A stretch of 64,000 bases of DNA from Bacilli bacterium (lineage in GTDB: Bacteria > Bacillota_I > Bacilli_A > RF39 > UBA660): NCBI GenBank assembly GCA_900768815.1, contig CAAGEE010000002.1, positions 248,001 through 312,000 of the forward strand. The letters run 5' to 3'. Position 1 is the stretch's first letter; each line of letters starts with the position of its first letter. The position numbers were made by a program, and so were the translations under genes. Below are positions 26,405 through 35,885 of this stretch, in pieces. The notes beneath the pieces are model-generated. The model ran no database searches. It was not told the DNA's origin and saw nothing but the letters and a program-made list of their open reading frames with translations.

Positions 26405-28566
26405 TATAGGGCATATGAGAAGGTCCAGCGTTGGGTAAATGTGTTATTTGCAGCATCTTTTTTGTCTGATATTTGAATGTCTGAGTCTGTGTAGAAACTA
26501 TTTTTTATAGTTGCTAAATAACGTGAACCAACTTTAGCTTGAATACGATATGTTCCATCACCTAGTGGTATTATTTTCCATTTTGTCCAGTCATAAGTGT
26601 CATTATATGCTGAAGCAGTATTTACTGCAGTACCTTGAGCACCATTACTATCCTTTATCTGCAAGGCGTTATTAGACTCTATTTCAACAATCTTATAATA
26701 CCCATCACTGAGTTTGGTGATGGCCCATTTTTGAACCCCATTTGATTTATACTGTGTAAGTGAAACGTGTCTTCCAGAAGTACCAGTTTCATCTGTTGTT
26801 GCTTGATTGTTATTAATAGCAGTTAGAGATCTACCATTTGTGTCCATAGTTGATTGAATGTAATAAATGCCATTCGGTAGTTCGGTTAGTTCATTATCGA
26901 TATTCCAGGCAGTATAGTGATATCCATTTGTCCTTTCTGGAGAACTAATTTTTGATTCAGGTGTTGATCCATACTTTTTAACAGTTTTCCAATTTGACCC
27001 ATCTGACGATGTTTCTATTTTATGATTATATTGCATTGAATATTGTGGAGTTTTTAATTTCCAAGTATGAAGGATAAATATTTCGTCTAGATTTTGAGGT
27101 GTTCCTAAATCAACGGTTGCACACATTTCATTCCCTTCAGCTTTTTCTACAACATAAGCGGAATTATCAGTATCAACATCACCGTCAGTTATCGATGATG
27201 GGGTTCCCCTTATAACTTTTGTTGATGTACCGGAAATGGTTGCAATTTTTCCAGCGGCTAGGTTAACACCATTTAATTCAGCTTGAATTTCTGACCATCC
27301 AGCTTGTTTTGGATTTTCTACTGTTCCACTAGTACAGTCTCTTATATACCTAACATTGTCAAGTTTGTTATTTCTTTTTTGCGGCTTACCATTTTTATCG
27401 GCTTGTGATACTAATTCAATCTTAGCAAAACCATTTCCTTCATTTATGGTTCCGGCCATTTTACCCTCGATGACATTTTTATCACCAGTATAGTATGTTG
27501 CTTCCCTACTATCATCTGTTGCATCAGGACCTTTCACTTTAACTCCACCGTATCCAGCAATAAAGCAAGAGCCTCCGCCACCAGAACCTGCAATATCTTC
27601 CTTGTTACTGGTTCCAGCACCACCGCCGAAGTAGCCAGATCCTCCGCCTCCACCACTCGTTCTTGATGATGGAGATGTTCCTCCTGCTCCCATTCTTCCG
27701 CATCCTGTTAGTTCACTATAATCTTCTGTTGTATCTATTACGTATTTACCGTCACTTGTTTGCTTATAATAAACATAATATCCTCTATTACAGTTTTTAA
27801 CATTTGTTGATGAACCTTGGTTTAGAAAATTCCAAATTGTTGGTCCAATTTGTTTTCCATAACTTGCTTTTATATAGCAAGGCTTCGTTGGGTCTTTCTC
27901 AGGGCATTTAGGAGTGGTTTCGTTTGTTGAACCTACATTTCCCCAAATCAATCCACCAGAACCGCCACTAGATCCGATACCAAGTCCGTCTGCGCCTCCG
28001 CCCCCAGCTGCTACCATAAATCTACTTTCTAGGGAATCTTTTTCATTCCAGCTTCCTTTTACAGTTCTAACATCGGTTGAACCTCCACCACCTTTACCGG
28101 TTGCAGTTCCACCATCGCCACCACCATTTAGTCCACCTTTATAAGTTGTGGTTGTTCCACCTATATAAAAATATATTGTTTCATTTTCTTCAAGGTAAAC
28201 GATTCCAGAAACGTATGAGCCTTTACCACCAGTTCTTTTTTTGCCAGTTTCAGATACAGTAGAGCCACCAGATGCCCCCCATAGTTCTATTTTATACCAA
28301 CCAGCTTGTCCTGTTGGTACAACAAATTCTTGTGGAACAACTGTGGTTGCTTCTGTATCGAACTCAAAAGTCGTTGTCGAAAGACTATAACGATTTAATT
28401 CTTCTTCAATTTGATCAACTAATTTGTGGGTGTTTTTTCTGTTTGAAGCCATCATACCCATCATTAATACAACAATTAAAAATACCATTATTAGTAGTGA
28501 GTATAAAACAGATGAGATAGCAAAACCCTTATTATTTAACTTTTTACTTTTTCTTTTCTTTTTCAT
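26401..28566 (-). CDS. Pilin-like membrane protein with Gly-rich, discoidin-like and ricin-type lectin domains
   Basis: A 721-residue surface protein. The N-terminus looks like a class III-type prepilin leader: Lys/Arg-rich, then NNKGFAISSVLYSLLIM, with a possible cleavage after Gly and a hydrophobic helix (about 20-40), but the usual Glu5 of mature pilins is absent. Residues about 80-390 are a Gly-rich domain of the type seen in PF12810 (KIELWGASGGS, VAAGGGGADG, SGGGGGSGYFGGGAG). About 405-555 resemble a discoidin/F5-8 type C fold (NLAAGKIATISGT, DLGTPQNLDEIFI, ETSSDGSNWKTV). About 565-720 form a beta-trefoil lectin of the ricin type (three QxW-like repeats: GVQKWAI, YDWTKWKI, FTQRWTF). Probable glycan-binding adhesin. 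Start: ATG 28566 with GGTGAT upstream; ATG 28578 is in frame too. Confidence 0.78.
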   Translation of the reverse strand: MKKKRKSKKLNNKGFAISSVLYSLLIMVFLIVVLMMGMMASNRKNTHKLVDQIEEELNRYSLSTTTFEFDTEATTVVPQEFVVPTGQAGWYKIELWGASGGSTVSETGKKRTGGKGSYVSGIVYLEENETIYFYIGGTTTTYKGGLNGGGDGGTATGKGGGGSTDVRTVKGSWNEKDSLESRFMVAAGGGGADGLGIGSSGGSGGLIWGNVGSTNETTPKCPEKDPTKPCYIKASYGKQIGPTIWNFLNQGSSTNVKNCNRGYYVYYKQTSDGKYVIDTTEDYSELTGCGRMGAGGTSPSSRTSGGGGGSGYFGGGAGTSNKEDIAGSGGGGSCFIAGYGGVKVKGPDATDDSREATYYTGDKNVIEGKMAGTINEGNGFAKIELVSQADKNGKPQKRNNKLDNVRYIRDCTSGTVENPKQAGWSEIQAELNGVNLAAGKIATISGTSTKVIRGTPSSITDGDVDTDNSAYVVEKAEGNEMCATVDLGTPQNLDEIFILHTWKLKTPQYSMQYNHKIETSSDGSNWKTVKKYGSTPESKISSPERTNGYHYTAWNIDNELTELPNGIYYIQSTMDTNGRSLTAINNNQATTDETGTSGRHVSLTQYKSNGVQKWAITKLSDGYYKIVEIESNNALQIKDSNGAQGTAVNTASAYNDTYDWTKWKIIPLGDGTYRIQAKVGSRYLATIKNSFYTDSDIQISDKKDAANNTFTQRWTFSYALY

Positions 28567-28600
28567 TAGTATCACCATTACTATTTATTCTAGATATATT

Positions 28601-29149
28601 TTAACATATTTTTTCTAGTATAACTACCCATTTATCACCATATTTTTTTTCTTTAATTTGTTTAAATTGTTCTGAATAGACTATTTTGTCTTTAAAATTT
28701 GATTCACAAATGATTAAGCCTTTTTCTTTGATAAGATTAAGTTCAGTAATTAGTTTTAGACTTTTCTCAATATAGTCTGTATCATATGGGGGATCTAAAA
28801 ATATTAAGTCAAATTTGATATTTTGCGCGGATAACGTTTTTAAGGCATTTTTATAATCCAATGTTAAAACTTTACAATTTTTTACATTTATATTTTTGAT
28901 ATTAGTATTAATAACTTTAGTTGCTTGATAGGATTTATCTATGGCATAAGCTTCTTTGGCACCTTGGCTTAGGGCTTCGATAGCAAGAGCCCCTGTTCCA
29001 GAGAAAAGATCTAGGACAGTGGCGTCTTTTAGACTATCTTGAATACTGGCAAAAAGGCTTTCTTTTACCCTATCCATAGTTGGTCTTGTTCCTGGCATAT
29101 TAAATCCTTCTATATTTCTACCTTTATATATTCCTGATATTACTTTCAT
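28601..29149 (-). CDS. rsmD: 16S rRNA (guanine966-N2)-methyltransferase
   Basis: A 182-residue RsmD, methylating G966 of 16S rRNA. Visible: MKVISGIYKGRNIEG, RPTMDRVKESLFASI, SAM motif VLDLFSGTGALAIEALSQGA and the catalytic FLDPPYD. The start ATG 29149 overlaps the ylbF stop (ATGA); an in-frame GTG at 29158 is less likely. Last gene of ylbD-ylbE-ylbF-rsmD. Confidence 0.95.
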   Translation of the reverse strand: MKVISGIYKGRNIEGFNMPGTRPTMDRVKESLFASIQDSLKDATVLDLFSGTGALAIEALSQGAKEAYAIDKSYQATKVINTNIKNINVKNCKVLTLDYKNALKTLSAQNIKFDLIFLDPPYDTDYIEKSLKLITELNLIKEKGLIICESNFKDKIVYSEQFKQIKEKKYGDKWVVILEKIC

Positions 29150-29430
29150 AAACCACACTTACCTTTACTATTAACTTTTTTTAGTTCCTTATTAATTTTT
29201 AAGATTAAGATATTCAAATTAGTTTCTGCCTCTTTATATTCTTTATATAAGGCATCTCTATAAATTTCTTCTCTTAGATTGTCATTTAACCTTTCCTTAT
29301 AATTAGTTATTTTTTCTTGTAGTTCTTTACTTTCTTTTACTTTTTTATTTAATTCAATTATTTTTTCTACTTCGGTAGTGTTATCTAGACTTTTCTTTAA
29401 TTTTTCTATTTCTTCAATTAATTTTTCCAT
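29146..29430 (-). CDS. ylbF: YlbF family protein
   Basis: A 94-residue all-helical protein with the YlbF/YmcA (Com_YlbF) pattern: a helix with LNKKVKESKELQEKITNYKE and a second long helix ending in NLNILILKINKELKK. In Bacillus, YlbF works with YmcA and YaaT to direct RNase Y and affects competence and biofilm. Identification rests on this pattern and on the conserved position directly before rsmD. A Lys/Cys tail (GKCGL) might correspond to the iron-sulfur ligand region of the complex, which I cannot confirm. Confidence 0.72.
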   Translation of the reverse strand: MEKLIEEIEKLKKSLDNTTEVEKIIELNKKVKESKELQEKITNYKERLNDNLREEIYRDALYKEYKEAETNLNILILKINKELKKVNSKGKCGL

Positions 29431-29452
29431 ATATTAATTTTAACATATTTTT

Positions 29453-29674
29453 TTACTTTAATACATCTAAAATAGTTGAAACCATATTTATTTCTTGTGA
29501 GATTTTTTCTATTCTATCTTGAGTAGTTAATTTGTACTTCTTTTTCATCTCTTCTTCTAGAGGTTTTAGGTATTCTTGACTTCTATTTAAGTATTTATAC
29601 CAATATGAGTTTTCTCTTAAATAGTTATAGAGTAATTGATTATTCTTTACGTAATTTATTGTATATAAATTCAT
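29453..29674 (-). CDS. ylbE: YlbE-like protein
   Basis: A 73-residue protein of unknown function. The YLRENSYWYKYLNRSQEYL segment matches the FIRxQPxWYRxLSR pattern of Bacillus YlbE, and the C-terminal helix RIEKISQEINMVSTILD also fits. It starts one base after ylbD and lies in the same order as in Bacillus, which supports the call. Confidence 0.75.
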   Translation of the reverse strand: MNLYTINYVKNNQLLYNYLRENSYWYKYLNRSQEYLKPLEEEMKKKYKLTTQDRIEKISQEINMVSTILDVLK

Positions 29675-29675
29675 A

Positions 29676-30038
29676 TTAGTCCTCGAAATACTTATAAATT
29701 GGTCGGGCTTCGTAGCTTTGGGTTGGTACTTTAGTATTGGTTAGACCGATGTCTTGTAAAAGACCTATTGTCTTTTGAAGGTTGGTGACACCTTTTTGAA
29801 CTGTGTCTAAATCTAGATTTTTTACAGTATTAAATAGGTCTTTGAAGGATGTTGATGCAGAGGTTACTCTATCTGTTAGTGTTTCTTTCTTTGTAAAGTA
29901 GCCATCCCAAACTTGACTATTTTCACCATATATTTCGTATAGTTCATATAATTTTTGCCAGGTAACATTATTTTTTAAGACTGATGTTGCTAGCTCTGGA
30001 TGACTCCTTGCAAAGGTTTTAAATGTTTCTTTTGACAT
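29676..30038 (-). CDS. ylbD: YlbD-like protein
   Basis: A 120-residue protein of the YlbD coat-protein family by pattern: FKTFARSHPELATSVLKNN near the start (compare FKxFVxxHPxL), then TWQKLYELYEIYGENSQVWDGY, and a helical tail. The family name comes from Bacillus spores, but nothing else here points to sporulation, so the name should not be read as function. Start ATG 30038; GTG 30047 lies in the AGGTGATAA ribosome binding site. Confidence 0.75.
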   Translation of the reverse strand: MSKETFKTFARSHPELATSVLKNNVTWQKLYELYEIYGENSQVWDGYFTKKETLTDRVTSASTSFKDLFNTVKNLDLDTVQKGVTNLQKTIGLLQDIGLTNTKVPTQSYEARPIYKYFED

Positions 30039-30070
30039 ATTTATCACCTATATAAGTTTATGTTTTTCCA

Positions 30071-30097
30071 AAGAAAAAAGAAGTTTTTACTTCTCTT
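30071..30097 (-). terminator. Terminator of the parE-parC-zincin operon
   Basis: Stem AGAAGT/ACTTCT, loop TTTT, followed by TTTTTCTTTGG on the minus strand. Confidence 0.75.
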
Positions 30098-30130
30098 TCG
30101 GTTCATTTTTTTCGCCACTACTATAGGCTT

Positions 30131-31180
30131 TTATTTTTGTAGTTTCTTGTTTAGAGGTGGAACTATTTTTTTTAGTAGTTCTTTTTCATTTGTTATATCT
30201 ATACCAATGTAAGATAATAAGTCTGAAAAGGTAGCTTTATTTACGATGTTATTTAAATGAATCATTCTTTGGTGAATAGCATCTGTACCATTTTCTATTC
30301 CGTAGTAAGCAACAAGGGTACCTATGACATAGCCGAATGTTACTAGAGGTTCTTGAGGTTTTGGGCCTTCTTTTATATGAAGAAGTTCATTACGTTTTCT
30401 TACCCTTGATAATCTTTCTTCAAAGTTTGAAGCCTTAGAATAGAATTCTTCTTTTGACATAGCTAATGGTTCAATGTTTAACTGTTGCATACGATTATAG
30501 CTATCACTATTAATTGGACCTAAAAGACGAAAACTATCTAAGAGCGGAAAAATCGACATTAGATCATCAACACATCCGGATAAATCAGCATGGCGGAAGA
30601 TGTCATTAATCATTAATTCTCTTTCTGTAAAACCTTTTCTCTTTAAAAATTCACACATATCAGATTCAAAGTAGATGGATATCGCTTCAGTAATATATTT
30701 TCTAGAGATACGATTGTCAGGTTCGTTATTTATCGTATGAAGAAACTCATGGACTAGAGTCACTGGATCTTTAGTGTTGTGTCTTAGGACAACGTTAGCA
30801 TATAAGTGCTTTTTACTATCTCTTCCAGCTTCATTATTTTTATTTTCTTCATAGATATCTTCCGGATCAACAACAATATTAATAGTTCCGTCGCTTAAAT
30901 ATTTTAAAAATCTTGTTTTATATTGGGGAAGCCTTTCTTCTATATATTCAGTTGTAAGAAGAAGAGTTTCTGTTAAAGATAAATATCTGGATTCTTCTTT
31001 AGCTTTATCATATAACTCTTCTAGTTCTTTATAGGTAAATTTTTTTTCAAGTAGTTTTTTTAATTTTATAGTTAGATGATACAAGTATGATAAGTTATTT
31101 AGAAACTGACTGTTTCCCATCCAAAGGCAATAGTCATTTAATACTATGTTCAAGTTTGGATATTCTGATGTAAGTCCCAT
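30131..31180 (-). CDS. Putative zincin-type metalloprotease, cytoplasmic
   Basis: A 349-residue protein with no signal peptide. I do not recognise the family, but residues 141-150 read TLVHEFLHTI, a HExxH zinc motif (His144, Glu145, His148) with the usual hydrophobic frame, and 17-24 residues later there are Glu165 (TEAISIY) and Glu172 as candidate third ligands, the spacing of gluzincins. The rest is helical. It starts one base after parC and is the last gene of the topoisomerase IV transcript. Substrate unknown; an alternative is a non-catalytic relative. Confidence 0.65.
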   Translation of the reverse strand: MGLTSEYPNLNIVLNDYCLWMGNSQFLNNLSYLYHLTIKLKKLLEKKFTYKELEELYDKAKEESRYLSLTETLLLTTEYIEERLPQYKTRFLKYLSDGTINIVVDPEDIYEENKNNEAGRDSKKHLYANVVLRHNTKDPVTLVHEFLHTINNEPDNRISRKYITEAISIYFESDMCEFLKRKGFTERELMINDIFRHADLSGCVDDLMSIFPLLDSFRLLGPINSDSYNRMQQLNIEPLAMSKEEFYSKASNFEERLSRVRKRNELLHIKEGPKPQEPLVTFGYVIGTLVAYYGIENGTDAIHQRMIHLNNIVNKATFSDLLSYIGIDITNEKELLKKIVPPLNKKLQK

Positions 31181-31181
31181 C

Positions 31182-33749
31182 TTAGTTTAGAAAGTCATCT
31201 ATCGTCATTAGACGATCATCTATTTCTTTTAAAGATATTTTTTCTTTTCTAGGTTTTGGTTCTTCTTTTTCTACAACAACATCTTTTTCTTCAATAACTT
31301 TTTCATCTATTAAATCAATCTGTTCTTTTGCACTTCTAACTAGAGAAGACTCTTGGAAGGCATCTGTTAGACTATGTTTTGTTAACTGACTACCTATTGA
31401 ATGGCGATCACTAATTGGAAGTTCAGTTAATTTAATGATATTAATATCACTATTTTTTAGACCTATATAATTTTTAGAATCTGTTATGAATGTCTTTAGT
31501 ATTTTATATGGGTTGGTTTTTACTTCTCTTATTACTAAAAGACCACGTCTTGTTCTGGTTGATAGTTCAAACTCATTTAGACGAACTCTTTTACCAGTTC
31601 CTTTTGTAGTAATTATTGAAATAAATTCGTCTTCCGTTTGACTATATTGATTTACAGAGGCTAAGTTGTCATCTTTTAGTTTGATTGCTTTTACACCAGA
31701 TGCTTTTACTCCAACAACTGGAACTTCTTCTGTTTTAAAGCTTAATCCATAGCCAGTATCTGTTGTTAGGAATAGGCATGGTTTTTCTTCTATGAAGGCC
31801 GCTATTACATAGTCGTTGTCTTTTAATTTCATACAACTTGTTTCTTTAGAATAACGTAAAAGTTTAAAATCTTTTAATTTTGAACGTTTAATCATTCCTT
31901 CATGAGTTGCAATAACAATATTCTTTTCTGTTTCAAAATTATAAGCTGGTATTGCCGCTACTACGCTTTCGCCTGATATCATTTCTATTAAATTGCTTAC
32001 ATGCTTTGGCATATCTTTCCATTTTAAGTCCGGAATTATATGAACTGGAATATGTAAATAATTACCAGCAGTTGTAAATACTAATAATGTATCTGTTGTA
32101 TTCATTTCGTATAGTCCTATTATGTAGTCATTTTCTTTGATAGTTATATCTTCTGGATTTGAAGCTGTATAGCTTCTAAATGAAGTACGTTTAATGTATC
32201 CATCTTTTGTTACTAAAACAACTACATCCTCTTTTGGTATCATAGCAGTTGTATCTATTTTTATTTCAGTTATTTCATCTTTTATCTCTGTTATTCTTGG
32301 AGTATCATAACTATCCCTTACATCACGTAGGTCTTTTTTCATAACAGATTTTAAAACTGCTTCACTACCAAGAATGGAAGTTAGTCCTGCAATTATTTTT
32401 TCTAAAGCGGCTTTTTCGTTTTCTAGGGCAACTACATCAGTATTAGTTAAACGATATAATTGTAAAACAACGATTGCTTCTGCTTGCTCCGGAGTAAACT
32501 CAAACTCTTTAACTAAGTTATCTTTAGCATCTTGTTTATTTTTAGAGGCTCTAATTACCTTAATTACTTCATCTAGAATGGAGATACATTTAATTAAACC
32601 TTCAACAATATGATAACGAGCTTTAGCGTGGGCTAGGTCAAATTCAGTTCTTCTTTTTACAACGTCCCTTTGATGAGTAATAAATGCATCAAGCGAAGCT
32701 GCTAGTCCTAATAGTTTTGGTCGTCTATTAACAATTGAGACCATGTTAAAGTTATAACTTATTTGCATGTCTGTATTTTTTAATAAGTAATTTACAATTA
32801 AATCCTTATTGGCCGTTTTCTTTAAGTCAATAACAATTCTAATGTCAGCAGCTGACTCATCTCTTACTTCAACTATACCATCAATTTTTTTATCTATTCT
32901 AATATCATCAATTTTTTTAACTAGAAGGGCTTTATTAGTTTCGAAAGGAATTTCAGTTATAACTAGGGATAATTTTCCTTTTTCTTCTTCAAAAGTATAT
33001 TTACTTTTAATATTTATTTTACCACGACCAGTAGTATAGGCTTCTTTGATACCACCTATCCCTTCAACAATTGCTCCTGTTGGAAAGTCTGGGCCTTTTA
33101 CGTATTGCATTAAATCTTCTAGACTGCATTCTGGATGATCAATTCTGTAGATAGTGGCATCAATTACTTCACCAAGGTTATGTGGCGGAATATTGGTAGC
33201 ATAACCTGCTGATATACCTTGAGCGCCATAGACAAGTAAAGCTGGAAATTTGGCTGGTAAGACAGTGGGCTCTACTGTTGTATCATCAAAATTTGGAGCA
33301 AATTCAACTGTGTTTTTATCAATATCTTTTACCATTTCGTTACTTATCTTTGAAAGTCTTGCTTCAGTATAACGATAAGCTGCAGGAGAATCACCATCGA
33401 TTGAACCATTATTACCATGCATATCTATATATGGCAATCTTGTTTTCCAAGGTTGACTCATTCTAACCATGGCGTCATAGATTGAACTATCACCATGTGG
33501 ATGGTAATTACCTATTACGTCTCCTACTGTTTTAGCACTTTTTCGATAACCGTGGTCGTAGGTGTTTTTTTCTTTATACATTGAATATAATATACGACGT
33601 TGAACTGGTTTTAGTCCATCTCTGGCATCTGGTATAGCACGATCTTGAATTATATATTTGGAATAACTTCCAAATCTTTCACCCATGATATCTTCAAGGG
33701 TATAATCAAATATCTTCTCTATTACTTCTTCTGTTTTACTTTTTGCCAT
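31182..33749 (-). CDS. parC: DNA topoisomerase IV subunit A
   Basis: An 855-residue type IIA topoisomerase A subunit that cuts and reseals DNA to separate daughter chromosomes. N-terminal RAIPDARDGLKPVQRRILYSM, the quinolone-pocket helix HPHGDSSIYDAM, the catalytic Tyr127 in AAYRYTEARL, and a C-terminal beta-propeller with degenerate repeats. The extreme C-terminus has a Lys/Glu-rich extension of about 60 residues. It is ParC and not GyrA by its pairing with ParE and by the lack of a GyrA box of the QRRGGKG type. Start 16 bp after parE. Confidence 0.94.
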   Translation of the reverse strand: MAKSKTEEVIEKIFDYTLEDIMGERFGSYSKYIIQDRAIPDARDGLKPVQRRILYSMYKEKNTYDHGYRKSAKTVGDVIGNYHPHGDSSIYDAMVRMSQPWKTRLPYIDMHGNNGSIDGDSPAAYRYTEARLSKISNEMVKDIDKNTVEFAPNFDDTTVEPTVLPAKFPALLVYGAQGISAGYATNIPPHNLGEVIDATIYRIDHPECSLEDLMQYVKGPDFPTGAIVEGIGGIKEAYTTGRGKINIKSKYTFEEEKGKLSLVITEIPFETNKALLVKKIDDIRIDKKIDGIVEVRDESAADIRIVIDLKKTANKDLIVNYLLKNTDMQISYNFNMVSIVNRRPKLLGLAASLDAFITHQRDVVKRRTEFDLAHAKARYHIVEGLIKCISILDEVIKVIRASKNKQDAKDNLVKEFEFTPEQAEAIVVLQLYRLTNTDVVALENEKAALEKIIAGLTSILGSEAVLKSVMKKDLRDVRDSYDTPRITEIKDEITEIKIDTTAMIPKEDVVVLVTKDGYIKRTSFRSYTASNPEDITIKENDYIIGLYEMNTTDTLLVFTTAGNYLHIPVHIIPDLKWKDMPKHVSNLIEMISGESVVAAIPAYNFETEKNIVIATHEGMIKRSKLKDFKLLRYSKETSCMKLKDNDYVIAAFIEEKPCLFLTTDTGYGLSFKTEEVPVVGVKASGVKAIKLKDDNLASVNQYSQTEDEFISIITTKGTGKRVRLNEFELSTRTRRGLLVIREVKTNPYKILKTFITDSKNYIGLKNSDINIIKLTELPISDRHSIGSQLTKHSLTDAFQESSLVRSAKEQIDLIDEKVIEEKDVVVEKEEPKPRKEKISLKEIDDRLMTIDDFLN

Positions 33750-33765
33750 TTTTTACACCTACTTT

Positions 33766-35670
33766 TTAATTTATTTCATAATCATCTTCTAATGAGAATT
33801 CGACATTTTCTTCAATCCATTCTTTTCTAGGTGGAACATCATCACCCATTAAAATGGAAACACGTTTTTCTGCTAATTGAGCATCTTCAATATTTACTCT
33901 AATTAATGTTCTACTTCCTGGTTTCATAGTTGTTTCACAAAGTTGATCAGCATTCATTTCACCAAGACCTTTGTATCTTTGTATTTCACACTTTTTACCT
34001 TTACTTTTTTCTTTCATTTCATCTATTGTATAAGCATATTCAACATTCTTTCCAGATTGGATTTTAAATAAGGGAGGTAGTGCTACAAATAGACGGCCAT
34101 CTTCTATTAAGGGTTTCATGTAACGATAGAAGAATGTTAGTAATAAGCATTGAATGTGGCCACCATCTTCATCAGCATCGGACATGATTATTACTTTGGA
34201 ATATTCACAATCTTTTATGTCAAAGTTTGAGCCATAACCAGCCCCGATTGTATAAATCATGGTATTTATTTCTTCATTCTTTAAGATTTCATCTTCTTTT
34301 GTTTTTTCTGTATTTAAAACTTTACCACGTAATGGAAGAATTGCTTGGTAGCGTCGATCTCTTCCTTGTTTTGCGGAACCACCAGCTGAATCTCCTTCGA
34401 CTAAGAATAGTTCTTTTTTGTCTTTGTCTTTACTTTGAGCAGGAGCAAGTTTACCAGAAAGGGAACGTTCTTTATTGCTTTTCTTGGTACCTTTTCTGGC
34501 TTCTTCGCGAGCTTTACGAGCAGCCTCACGAGCTACTTTACTACGGAGACTCTTATTTATTATTTCGGTAGCAATTGATTTATTTTCTTCTAAGAAAGTT
34601 CTGATTTGCTCAGTTACAATATTTTCTACTGCTACTCTAGCTTGAGGGGTTCCTAATTTTCCTTTAGTTTGTCCTTCAAACTGAAGGATTCCTTCGGGTA
34701 TTTTTAAACTAATTACGGCAGTTAGTCCTTCACGAACATCACTACCTTCAAAGGCTTTATCTTTTCCTTTAACAAAGCCATTGTTTTTAGCGTAATCATT
34801 AAAGACTTTAGTTAAAGCTGTTTTAAAACCTACTTCGTGAGAACCACCATCGATAGTTTTAACATTATTTACGAAACTTACAATATTTTCATTATATGAA
34901 TCAGTATATTGCATAGCAATTTCAACATCAATTTTATCTTTTGTTCCAGCTAATGCTAATACCTTGTGAAGAGTTGTTTTACCTTTATTTAGCTCTTCAA
35001 CAAACTCCTCAATACCTCTTTCATAATGAAATCTAGCACTTCTTTCGTCTTCTTCATCAACAACTTCTAGGGTTATACCCTTTAAAAGATAGGCACTTTC
35101 TTGCATTCTTTCACAAATTGTTGTATATGAGAAATTTGTTGTTGTAAAGATTTCATCATCAGGCATAAATCTTACTGTTGTTCCGGTTTTGTTAGTAGTT
35201 CCTATTTCTTTTAAAGGTACAGCTACATGACCGCCATTTTCAAAACGAATATAATATTCTTTTTTATCTCTTTTAATAGTTACTTCCATCCACTTAGATA
35301 AGGCGTTAACTACACTACTACCAACACCGTGTAGACCACCTGAAACTTTGTAACCATCACTTTCAAATTTACCACCCGCATGTAGAACAGTATAAATTAC
35401 TTCTGGTGTTGATTTACCAGAATCATGCATTCCAGTCGGAACACCACGACCATGGTCTTCTACACTTACTGATTTATCTTTATGTATTGTTATTTTTATA
35501 TAATCTCCAAAACCATTAATGGCTTCATCTATGGCATTATCTACTATTTCCCAAACTAGATGATGAAGACCTCTCTTATCAGTTGAACCAATATACATAC
35601 CTGGTCTTTTTCTGACAGCTTCTAATCCTTCTAGTATTTTTATTGATGATTCATCGTATTTTAAAGCCAT
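33766..35670 (-). CDS. parE: DNA topoisomerase IV subunit B
   Basis: A 634-residue ATPase subunit of topoisomerase IV. GHKL ATPase motifs: WEIVDNAIDEAINGFG, DHGRGVPTG, GGLHGVGSSVVNALS; Toprim motifs EGDSAGGSAKQGRDR and IMSDADEDGGHI; C-terminal YKGLGEMNADQL. The start is ATG 35670 after AGGAGTGATAAA; an in-frame start at 35730 would lie upstream of the promoter -10 and can be excluded. First gene of parE-parC-zincin. Confidence 0.95.
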   Translation of the reverse strand: MALKYDESSIKILEGLEAVRKRPGMYIGSTDKRGLHHLVWEIVDNAIDEAINGFGDYIKITIHKDKSVSVEDHGRGVPTGMHDSGKSTPEVIYTVLHAGGKFESDGYKVSGGLHGVGSSVVNALSKWMEVTIKRDKKEYYIRFENGGHVAVPLKEIGTTNKTGTTVRFMPDDEIFTTTNFSYTTICERMQESAYLLKGITLEVVDEEDERSARFHYERGIEEFVEELNKGKTTLHKVLALAGTKDKIDVEIAMQYTDSYNENIVSFVNNVKTIDGGSHEVGFKTALTKVFNDYAKNNGFVKGKDKAFEGSDVREGLTAVISLKIPEGILQFEGQTKGKLGTPQARVAVENIVTEQIRTFLEENKSIATEIINKSLRSKVAREAARKAREEARKGTKKSNKERSLSGKLAPAQSKDKDKKELFLVEGDSAGGSAKQGRDRRYQAILPLRGKVLNTEKTKEDEILKNEEINTMIYTIGAGYGSNFDIKDCEYSKVIIMSDADEDGGHIQCLLLTFFYRYMKPLIEDGRLFVALPPLFKIQSGKNVEYAYTIDEMKEKSKGKKCEIQRYKGLGEMNADQLCETTMKPGSRTLIRVNIEDAQLAEKRVSILMGDDVPPRKEWIEENVEFSLEDDYEIN

Positions 35671-35701
35671 TTTATCACTCCTATAATTTTCACTATTTAT
35701 T

Positions 35702-35730
35702 ATTATAACTAAATAGTCAGTTTTTTTCAA
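35702..35730 (-). promoter_or_regulatory. Promoter of parE-parC
   Basis: Minus strand: TTGAAA (35730-35725), 17 bp, perfect TATAAT (35707-35702), about 35 bp before the ATG. Confidence 0.8.
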
Positions 35731-35841
35731 CTTTCATTTACTTTATTTTACGAGGGAAAATAACGTTTATAAGTTATTTTGGTATATTTTTTATTTCTAA
35801 TTTGATTTTTTTATTTAGAATAAAATCATAGTTTAGAGCAA

Positions 35842-35884
35842 AAAAAAGAAGTTATTTTAGTCAAACTAAATGTTGCTTCTTTTT
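35842..35884 (-). terminator. Terminator of the lipoprotein gene at 35886
   Basis: Long imperfect stem, outer arms AAAAAGAAG/CTTCTTTTT and inner TTTAG/CTAAA, followed by TTTT on the minus strand. Confidence 0.8.
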
Positions 35885-35885
35885 A

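Noticed and set aside
29676..30038. YlbD 'coat protein' and a SpoVB-like flippase as evidence of sporulation
   Set aside because: Both families occur in non-sporulating Bacilli and no other sporulation genes are visible.
35671..35730. Longer ParE start at 35730
   Set aside because: The extra 20 residues do not fit the family, and the promoter -10 (35707-35702) lies downstream of that start.
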